Shown one piece after another: positions 58,396 through 64,000 of a DNA stretch of 64,000 nucleotides. The notes beneath the pieces were generated by a model. That model did no database searches and was not told the origin of the DNA. It was given only the letters and a program-made list of their open reading frames with translations. The first letter of the stretch is position 1; every line of letters starts with the position of its first letter. This DNA comes from Biostraticola tofi. Its GTDB lineage: Bacteria > Pseudomonadota > Gammaproteobacteria > Enterobacterales > Enterobacteriaceae. A program made the translations under genes and the position numbers. The stretch is taken from NCBI RefSeq assembly GCF_004343195.1, contig NZ_SMCR01000005.1, positions 1 through 64,000 of the forward strand, in the 5' to 3' direction.

Positions 58396-59430
58396 TTATT
58401 CAGCTTTGAAGCTATCCCAAAGCGGTTTAAACGAGCTATCGACCACATCCTTGAAAGCCGGTAACGGCGGCTGAATAGATTTGCTTTCAAGCAGCAAATG
58501 GCCGGTTTTGTCCAGCGCACTTTGGGAAAGCGCCGGTGAGAAGGTGTGACGCTGACGCTCAAGGGAGGTTTCGATGATGGCCACGCCGGGATTACCGTAT
58601 TCTTGGTTGGCGATTTCGGCTACTGAGTTCAGATTGGCCGGGTCGACGATGTACTGTAATGAGGCGACCAGCGCTCTAACCACCCCCTCGGCGGTTTGCC
58701 GATGGTCGGCGATATAGTCGCGGGTGGTTTGCAGCGTGGTGTAGCCCAGACCTTGGAAGACATCGGGCCCCTGGCCTTTGGTCAGGTCGAGCACATAGTC
58801 CCATTTGCCTGAGCCCTCTACCGCGATGACGTTCCACGGCTCCATCACAAATGCCGCATCGATCTCACCTGCTTCACCGGCGGTAAGTTGGCGGTCGGCA
58901 CCTCTAATGGGGATCAGGCTGATATCCTTTTCCGGATCCAGGCCGGCGCTTTGTGCTATATAACGCATTGATACATCAGCAAATCCACCTCGCGCCAGCG
59001 TGCCGACCCGTAGCCCTTTCAGGTCGGCGATACCCGGCGGGTGGCCAAGCTGTTTCACCACATCCCGGCGCACTACTACCGCCCCGGCAAAATCAGTCTG
59101 CAGGTTAGCGATGCTGACGATGTCCTGGCCTTTTTTCACCGCTTTAAGGTTATTTTCGAATGCCGCATCAATAAACTGCACCGATCCGCCAATCAGGGCT
59201 GCGGTCGCCGGCACCCCGCCGGCAAAGTAATCAATGGACACATCCAGCCCCTGTTGCTCGAAAAAGCCTTTTTCCTTGGCGATAAGCACCGGCAGCCCGA
59301 GCAGTGAACGGTTTGAGACGCCGATATGCAGTTTTTCGGCGGCAGTTGCCTGGCCGATAGACATACCGGCCAGGAGGAATGCCGCGCCTGACCAGGCAAG
59401 GGCCCGGCCTGATAACAAAATGTGTTTCAT
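58396..59430 (-). CDS. Periplasmic binding protein of an SsuA/TauA-type ABC transporter
   Basis: A 344-residue protein with a Sec signal peptide (about 1-30; MKHILLSGRALAWSGAAFLL, cut after ATAA) and an NMT1/SsuA-like domain (VSNRSLLGLPVLIAKEKGFF, DYFAGGVPATAALIGGSV, and IDAAFVMEPWN near 205). Binds an aliphatic sulfonate, nitrate, thiamine-precursor or similar small ligand. AGGAG lies before ATG 59430. It is part of the uptake system with the next two genes. Confidence 0.88.
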   Translation of the reverse strand: MKHILLSGRALAWSGAAFLLAGMSIGQATAAEKLHIGVSNRSLLGLPVLIAKEKGFFEQQGLDVSIDYFAGGVPATAALIGGSVQFIDAAFENNLKAVKKGQDIVSIANLQTDFAGAVVVRRDVVKQLGHPPGIADLKGLRVGTLARGGFADVSMRYIAQSAGLDPEKDISLIPIRGADRQLTAGEAGEIDAAFVMEPWNVIAVEGSGKWDYVLDLTKGQGPDVFQGLGYTTLQTTRDYIADHRQTAEGVVRALVASLQYIVDPANLNSVAEIANQEYGNPGVAIIETSLERQRHTFSPALSQSALDKTGHLLLESKSIQPPLPAFKDVVDSSFKPLWDSFKAE

Positions 59431-59458
59431 AACGACTCCTGTAAAAAGCATTAACCGG

Positions 59459-60223
59459 TCAGCGGGCAGGCCGACGCCAGTGTAAAAAACGATGGGAAAG
59501 CGCCAGAATCACCCGGTCTAAGCCGAAAGAAACCAGCATCAGCACCAGCAGCGGCATCAGCATGCCGGTGGTATCGAAGCCGCCGGCGGCTTCATCCATC
59601 ATGTAACCAATCCCGGCGCGGGCGGAGATGAATTCTCCGACGATGGCGCCGATAATGGCGAATGAAAGGGAAATTCGCAGGCCCGAAAGCAGCCATGGGA
59701 CGCAATTGGGCAGCAGCACCTTAAAGAACAGCTGCCAGCGATTGGCCCGCATGACTTTCATCAAATTGAGCTGAATCTGGTCGACGGATTTGATGCCTTC
59801 ATAGGTGTTGATCATCATTGGTACCACCACCAACGAGAAAGCCAGTAGGAACTTGGAGGCAAAGCCGATACCGACGAACATCACGATAAGCGGAGCCAGC
59901 GCCACGCGAGGTAAACTGTTCAAGGCGATGATAAACGGTTCGAGGGTGGCCCCTATCAGCCGGCTCATGCCCAGCAGCAGCCCGAGCAGCACGCCGACCA
60001 GACTACCGGCGAGCAGGCCAGACAGCGCTTCGATCAGCGTGACGCCTAAATGAAAAGTGATATCGTGGCTAAGCAGGGATTGCCAGAAGGCGTCGGCAAG
60101 CAATGCCGGGCTGCTTATCCAGAAAGGATTGATAAGCCCTATCCTGACCCCCAGTTCCCAAAGGCCCAGTCCCCCTATCAACACTGAGGCCTGCAGCAGG
60201 CGTATCAATCGATATTCAGTCAT
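59459..60223 (-). CDS. ABC transporter permease, SsuC/TauC type
   Basis: A 254-residue permease with six predicted helices. The EAA loop is MKVMRANRWQLFFKVLLPNC with a following PWLLSGLRISLSFAIIGAIV, standard for the SsuC/TauC group. It overlaps the ATPase gene by eight bases. Confidence 0.9.
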   Translation of the reverse strand: MTEYRLIRLLQASVLIGGLGLWELGVRIGLINPFWISSPALLADAFWQSLLSHDITFHLGVTLIEALSGLLAGSLVGVLLGLLLGMSRLIGATLEPFIIALNSLPRVALAPLIVMFVGIGFASKFLLAFSLVVVPMMINTYEGIKSVDQIQLNLMKVMRANRWQLFFKVLLPNCVPWLLSGLRISLSFAIIGAIVGEFISARAGIGYMMDEAAGGFDTTGMLMPLLVLMLVSFGLDRVILALSHRFLHWRRPAR

Positions 60224-61061
60224 GATGCGCCGTTCCTAACTGGGTGTGGGTCTTGATGTCTTGCCAGATGTCGCCCAGCAGTTGATTGAAACTGGCCGAG
60301 GTTCGCAGGCTGTCGAACCGGCGCGGACGCGGTATTTCGACCCGGTATTCCGCAACAACGCGTCCAGGCCGGGTTCCCATCACCAGAATGCGGTCAGACA
60401 GGAAAATTGCTTCGGACAGGTCATGGGTCACGAACAGCACGGTTTTGCGATGGGTTTCCCAATATTGATTGAACATTTCCTGAATAAAGATCCGAGTCTG
60501 GGCGTCAAGGGCGCCAAAAGGTTCGTCCATCAGGATAATATCCGGATTGGTGACCAAGGTCCTTGCGAGTGATACCCGTTGGCACATACCGCCCGACACC
60601 TCAGAGGGAAAATGATGCTCATAACCGGTAAGCCCCATTTCGGCAATCATTTTACCGGCCCTGGCAACGCGCTCTTGCTTGTCGACGCCGGCGATTTCAA
60701 GACCGAGCGCCACATTATCCAGCACGCTGCGCCATGGCAGCAGGCCATGCTGCTGAAACATATAGCCCAGCAGTCTCGGGCCGCCCGACGGATGATCGGC
60801 GATGGTGATTTTACCGGACTGTATCGGTGTCAGGCCGGCGATAAAATTGAGCAGCGTGCTTTTGCCGCAACCGCTGGGGCCGACGATGCTAACGAATTCC
60901 TCTGCCTCGATGCTGAGGCTGACGTTACGCAGAATTTCCACGCTCTGGTCCGGGCGCGTGTGCTGCCCGACCTGAAAATCAAGCGCTTCGATAGCCAATG
61001 CCGGGTCACGATGCCTGGTCAACGGGTCTGCCAGGTGTATATCGGCTGCCTGTGTGGTCAT
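60216..61061 (-). CDS. ABC transporter ATPase, SsuB/TauB type
   Basis: A 281-residue ATPase. Walker A is [17 protein letters not shown] (about 60-76), the signature is VSGGMCQRVSLARTLV, Walker B is IILMDEPFGALD, and the switch is FVTHDLSEAIFL. The N-terminal 25 residues are variable. It overlaps the HbpS-like gene by four bases (ATGA). Confidence 0.92.
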   Translation of the reverse strand: MTTQAADIHLADPLTRHRDPALAIEALDFQVGQHTRPDQSVEILRNVSLSIEAEEFVSIVGPSGCGKSTLLNFIAGLTPIQSGKITIADHPSGGPRLLGYMFQQHGLLPWRSVLDNVALGLEIAGVDKQERVARAGKMIAEMGLTGYEHHFPSEVSGGMCQRVSLARTLVTNPDIILMDEPFGALDAQTRIFIQEMFNQYWETHRKTVLFVTHDLSEAIFLSDRILVMGTRPGRVVAEYRVEIPRPRRFDSLRTSASFNQLLGDIWQDIKTHTQLGTAHHD

Positions 61062-61492
61062 GGCGTGTACTCTGATTGCAGATAAAAGTATGCCAGAGCC
61101 GCTTCGGCTACCTTGCGATCCTCTTCCGCCGTGCCTGAGCTGATACCGATACCGGCGACAATTTGGTCATCGACGGTCACCGGCAGTCCGCCGCCGATAA
61201 TGGAAAAATGACCATTATTGGTGATATGAATGCCGAAAGTCGGCTGGCCGGAGACGCAAAGCTGGTTATAGATATGGGTTGGCTTTCTGGCCGCTGCCGC
61301 GGTAAAAGCTTTATCGACCGCAATGGAAATGCTGGTGATTTTGGCCCCGTCCATGCGGCGAAAGGCAATAAGGTGGCCGGACTCGTCAGTGACGGCGATG
61401 CACATAGGGATATCTTGCTCGCGCGAGGCAAAGACTGCGCCAGCGATCAGCCAGTCCGCTTCTTCGACCGACAGGCGCTTAACGTTGAGCAT
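61058..61492 (-). CDS. GlcG/HbpS-like protein
   Basis: A 144-residue protein of the GlcG/HbpS (cob(I)alamin adenosyltransferase-unrelated, DUF336) family: IAVTDESGHLIAFRRMDGAK near 33-52, HITNNGHFSIIGGGLPVTVD near 89, and QIVAGIGISSGTAEEDRKVA near 109. HbpS binds haem or iron in Streptomyces, and GlcG sits in glycolate operons; no catalytic function is proven. It overlaps the DapA-like gene by 14 bases, so it is in the operon. Confidence 0.84.
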   Translation of the reverse strand: MLNVKRLSVEEADWLIAGAVFASREQDIPMCIAVTDESGHLIAFRRMDGAKITSISIAVDKAFTAAAARKPTHIYNQLCVSGQPTFGIHITNNGHFSIIGGGLPVTVDDQIVAGIGISSGTAEEDRKVAEAALAYFYLQSEYTP

Positions 61493-62399
61493 GGGATGTC
61501 TCCTCAGCTGTTAAATCAGTGGTATTGAGGTAATCTTCCAGCGTCTGGCGATCGTCGCCAGCCAAGGCCTTGTAAGGCGGGTAGGGGTCACCTGCGGTGT
61601 TGCCAAGCCATTGCATGGCGGCTTTCATTACTGGCGTCAGACCGTGATGCATCCACTGGGACGGAAAGCGGGAGAACTGTTGCTGCAATCGCCGGGCCTG
61701 TTCGATATCACCCTGCTGATAGGCAGTGATCAGTTTGCGGCCGATGGCTGCTGCCGGCGGCGGCATGGTCGCACCCGAGCCACCCAGTTCGAGGGTGATA
61801 AGCAGCATTTGCATAGTGGTGTAATAGCGGGCCAGGCCGGCGTGGTCGATCTGCTGGATAAGGCGCGAGACACGGGACAAATCCCGGGAGCTCTCTTTGA
61901 TGTATTTTATTCCCTCAAGCTTAGCCAGCTCCACGGTGGTGTCGACCGATAGATCGGCTCCCGGGCCGGCATTAAGATACAGCATGACCGGCAAGGCCGT
62001 TTCGCCGAGGATGCGCGTGAAATAACCGATCAGATCCGCGCTGTCGGGCGCACCGCCAAACGGCCGCAGCGGGGCCAGAATTTGAACGCCATAGGCGCTG
62101 ACAGCGGCGGCGTGATCCGCAAGCTCAATCGCCACCTTGAAGGAGGGATGGGATATACCGGCCATCACCGGGCGACGGCCATCAACGAATTCGATGGTTT
62201 TTTCGATCAGCCATTTGCGCTGTGCCAGGGTCAGGCAGGCGTATTCCTGAGCTTCTACACCGGCTGCTACCACCATGGTGGCGCCGCATTCTTCCACCAC
62301 ATAATCCACCTGGCGCTGCAGCAGCCCTTCGTCAATGCGCAGCTCTGAATCAAACGGGGTCAGTGGCGGGACGATTAGTCCAGGGGTGTCATTAGGCAT
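61479..62399 (-). CDS. DapA/NAL-family aldolase-lyase
   Basis: A 306-residue class I aldolase of the dihydrodipicolinate synthase family. Schiff-base lysine in GIKYIKESSRDL (about 165-170); the supporting Tyr is in VMLYLNAGPG (about 140). The N-terminal GxTGE carboxylate site is changed to VAAGVEAQEY, which points to a substrate other than pyruvate plus aspartate semialdehyde. It is the first gene of the operon, divergent from the peroxiredoxin gene. A weak Shine-Dalgarno precedes ATG 62399. Exact reaction unknown. Confidence 0.84.
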   Translation of the reverse strand: MPNDTPGLIVPPLTPFDSELRIDEGLLQRQVDYVVEECGATMVVAAGVEAQEYACLTLAQRKWLIEKTIEFVDGRRPVMAGISHPSFKVAIELADHAAAVSAYGVQILAPLRPFGGAPDSADLIGYFTRILGETALPVMLYLNAGPGADLSVDTTVELAKLEGIKYIKESSRDLSRVSRLIQQIDHAGLARYYTTMQMLLITLELGGSGATMPPPAAAIGRKLITAYQQGDIEQARRLQQQFSRFPSQWMHHGLTPVMKAAMQWLGNTAGDPYPPYKALAGDDRQTLEDYLNTTDLTAEETSHAQR

Positions 62400-62404
62400 A
62401 AAGA

Positions 62405-62439
62405 TTCTTATCAGTTAATCGCTTTGCTATATAAGAATG
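62405..62439. promoter_or_regulatory. Inverted repeat before the LLM operon
   Basis: ATTCTTAT and ATAAGAAT are separated by 19 bases immediately upstream of the first gene of the operon, in the 255-base divergent region. A second symmetric pair, ATGCAAA (62529-62535) and TTTGCAT (62555-62561), lies closer to the peroxiredoxin. Either could be an ArsR- or CysB/Cbl-type operator; the assignment is not supported further. Confidence 0.35.
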
Positions 62440-62654
62440 CGGCTAACAATAAACCGGCCGCTGTCGCGCAGGCCCCTCGCGAGAAAAGGAGAATGTGCTT
62501 GGCGTCACTATCACTTAATCATATTCATATGCAAACAATGAAAAAGGCATTTGCTTTGCATCTTTAAGCATAACAGAACGGGAATATCGCTGGAGAAGGT
62601 TGGTCATATATGGGATATTGAATGTATAAGGCTTGTCCTAAGGAATACCAGACT

Positions 62655-63347
62655 ATGTCCCGACCCGACTCAGAGGCGTCGTCCTCTTCGTATATGGCGG
62701 CACCGTTTTTATACGATGAAGCGCCGGATTTTGCTGCCCGATCAACCCATGGCGATATCAGCCTGAAAGCACTGCGCGGCCGCTGGGTGCTGCTTTTCTC
62801 CCATCCGGCCGATTTCACGCCGGTCTGCACCAGTGAGCTAATTGCTTTCGCCCGCAGCGCCCACCGTTTTGAGGCGCTTAACTGCCAACTGCTGGCGCTG
62901 TCGGTTGACGGTCTTTACTCACACCTGGCCTGGCTAAACAGCATCAAGGTGAATTTTGATATTGATATTCCCTTTCCGCTGATAGAAGACCCTTCCATGT
63001 CTGTTGCCAGAGCCTTCGGCATGCTGCCAAGGCACTCGCATTCCTCCGGTACGGTCAGGGGAACGTTTCTGATTGATCCTGAAGGGGTAATTCAGTCGAT
63101 TAACTGGTATCCGATCTCCACCGGACGTTCGGTACAGGAACAGCTCAGGCAGTTGGAAGCCATCAAGCTGAGCTATGAAGTACCGTTCTATACGCCAGCC
63201 GAGTGGCAGTCGGGGGACGATACTATCGTTCCTCCGCCCCGGACGATTGAAGGCGCCCGCGCCCGTCTCGGTGATACCCAGGCTCCGGACTGGTATTACA
63301 AAACCTGCAGTAATCCCCTATCGCCAAGCGCTGGACGTCAGCAATGA
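62655..63347 (+). CDS. Peroxiredoxin (1-Cys/Prx6 or archaeal-type)
   Basis: A 230-residue AhpC/TSA-family peroxiredoxin. The peroxidatic cysteine is Cys58 in DFTPVCTSELIAF; the long C-terminal arm ending in DWYYKTCSNPL resembles the Prx6/archaeal subgroup, whose C-terminal Cys can act as resolver. The long loop before the arm, PFYTPAEWQSGDD, is also typical. ATG 62655 has AGGA about ten bases upstream; the in-frame ATG at 62622 is less likely. Divergent from the LLM operon. LsfA, a related 1-Cys peroxiredoxin, is linked to sulfonate use in Pseudomonas. Confidence 0.87.
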   Translation: MSRPDSEASSSSYMAAPFLYDEAPDFAARSTHGDISLKALRGRWVLLFSHPADFTPVCTSELIAFARSAHRFEALNCQLLALSVDGLYSHLAWLNSIKVNFDIDIPFPLIEDPSMSVARAFGMLPRHSHSSGTVRGTFLIDPEGVIQSINWYPISTGRSVQEQLRQLEAIKLSYEVPFYTPAEWQSGDDTIVPPPRTIEGARARLGDTQAPDWYYKTCSNPLSPSAGRQQ

Positions 63348-63862
63348 GTACCGAACAGCTGAATGTCAATTCGCGTATCGCCGAAGCCGCTGTGCTGCTG
63401 CGGTTGCTGGGCCATCCCATTAGGCTGCATATTGCCTTGCTGCTGTTGCCCGAGCCCCAGACCGTATCGGCGATGGAGGAGATACTGAGGATTAAGCAGC
63501 CTAATTTATCCCAGCACCTGGCGGTGCTGCGTGACGCCGGCATTGTCCACTCGACCCGGGAGGCCAAGTCGGTGACCTATGAAATCAATCCCCAACTGCC
63601 ATTGCAGCTGATTTCAGCACTGGCGGCGGTTATTAAGGGCAGCGAGAAGCCGCAGGCAGACCGGCGAACCGCTATCGAGGCATCGCCATCGGATGACAAC
63701 CTGGCCGCCCCGGCGATAGACCTTCAGCACAGCAAGCGGGATCGGCTACCGGTTGATAGCGCGACGATAGCTAAGCCGGGCGCCAGACAGAAGTCCGGCC
63801 AGCTTGATAAGGGCGATGCATTGATCTTTGCCACCGTCAGCTTTCCGGCAGCTCGCGAATAA
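63344..63862 (+). CDS. ArsR-family winged-helix regulator without cysteine
   Basis: A 172-residue regulator: residues about 8-95 form an ArsR winged helix (LLRLLGHPIRLHIALLLL, QPNLSQHLAVLRDAGIVHST), followed by a 75-residue low-complexity polar tail. There is no cysteine in the whole protein, so thiol-based metal or oxidant sensing of the classic ArsR/SmtB sort is unlikely. ATG overlaps the peroxiredoxin stop (ATGA). It probably controls the divergent operon in response to a metabolite. The last 26 bases overlap the LysR gene running the other way. Confidence 0.83.
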   Translation: MSTEQLNVNSRIAEAAVLLRLLGHPIRLHIALLLLPEPQTVSAMEEILRIKQPNLSQHLAVLRDAGIVHSTREAKSVTYEINPQLPLQLISALAAVIKGSEKPQADRRTAIEASPSDDNLAAPAIDLQHSKRDRLPVDSATIAKPGARQKSGQLDKGDALIFATVSFPAARE

Positions 63863-64000
63863 AGTCGATAAAGGCCCGCAGGGGAGTAGGCACCAGTCGC
63901 CGGTCTGGGTAATAAAGATAAGGGCCGGAAAAATCCTGCCACCAAGGCTGCAGAATAGGCTCCAGCTGACCCGCCTCGATGTGCGGACGCAGCCACTGCT
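63837..64000 (-). CDS. LysR-family transcriptional regulator, C-terminal part (cut by window edge)
   Basis: The last 54 codons of a LysR substrate-binding domain: LEPILQPWWQDFSGPYLYYP is followed by a typical LysR ending, PTPLRAFIDFIRELPES. The stop is at 63837-63839 and the gene runs off the right edge at 64000. It is read against the ArsR gene with a 26-base overlap. The helix-turn-helix lies outside the window. Confidence 0.8.
   Translation of the reverse strand, partial: QWLRPHIEAGQLEPILQPWWQDFSGPYLYYPDRRLVPTPLRAFIDFIRELPES

Noticed and set aside
63724-63996. 90-codon minus-strand ORF at the right edge
   Set aside because: It is in a different frame from the LysR C-terminus, which has clear family sequence, and overlaps the ArsR gene without any similarity.

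Overview
The window looks like chromosome from a gammaproteobacterium of the order Enterobacterales. The first 27 kb keep the gene order found around oriC in Escherichia coli and relatives (yieP, kup, ravA-viaA, asnC, mioC, oriC, mnmG, rsmG, the atp operon, glmUS, pstSCAB-phoU, yieH). The proteins are very close to the enterobacterial versions, but not close enough to name E. coli itself. A plant-, insect- or soil-associated genus (Sodalis-, Pectobacterium- or Serratia-like) would fit; this placement is inference. No tRNA, rRNA, insertion sequence, integrase, prophage or CRISPR array was seen.

Core region (1-26.8 kb): a FadR-type regulator (yieP) converges on the potassium transporter gene kup. 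The ravA-viaA pair follows. asnC comes next without its usual divergent partner asnA. mioC, a recognisable oriC (four DnaA boxes and an AT-rich unwinding region) and the mnmG-rsmG pair lead into the complete nine-gene F1Fo ATP synthase operon atpIBEFHAGDC. glmU-glmS make UDP-GlcNAc precursors. A textbook PhoB-controlled pstSCAB-phoU operon ends at a bidirectional terminator shared with yieH.

Accessory region A (26.9-42.7 kb): a 13.7-kb minus-strand operon of 16 tightly coupled genes has the content and order of an aryl polyene (APE) pigment cluster (apeC to apeR). It encodes two acyl carrier proteins, a KS/chain-length-factor pair, a second KS, ketoreductase, two hot-dog dehydratases, thioesterase, AMP ligase, two acyltransferase functions (one fused to a glycosyltransferase), and a LolA/MMPL/lipoprotein export set. 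Two AT-rich orphan genes flank it: a small two-TM protein and a protein made of 20-residue leucine-rich repeats. A small lipoprotein gene sits just upstream of the operon.

Accessory region B (42.9-49.3 kb): a three-gene operon (NCS1-type permease, DUF917 protein, hydantoinase/oxoprolinase-family protein) diverges from a PAS-LuxR regulator. An Ada methyltransferase/activator and a small DUF378 membrane protein follow.

Accessory region C (49.6-54.9 kb): a SorC-family regulator diverges from a LacD/YihT-like aldolase, a P-loop kinase-like protein, an ascorbate-family PTS (separate EIIA, EIIB, EIIC) and a TPR protein. This looks like an uncharacterised PTS sugar or sugar-acid pathway.

Accessory region D (55.0-64.0 kb): eight overlapping minus-strand genes encode a DapA-family lyase, a GlcG/HbpS-like protein, an SsuABC-type transporter, two flavin-dependent (LLM) monooxygenases and a crotonase. 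They diverge from a 1-Cys-type peroxiredoxin and a cysteine-free ArsR regulator. I read this as an organosulfur (or related heteroatom-compound) scavenging system of unknown substrate, and it is the best candidate for undescribed biology here. A LysR gene is cut by the right edge.
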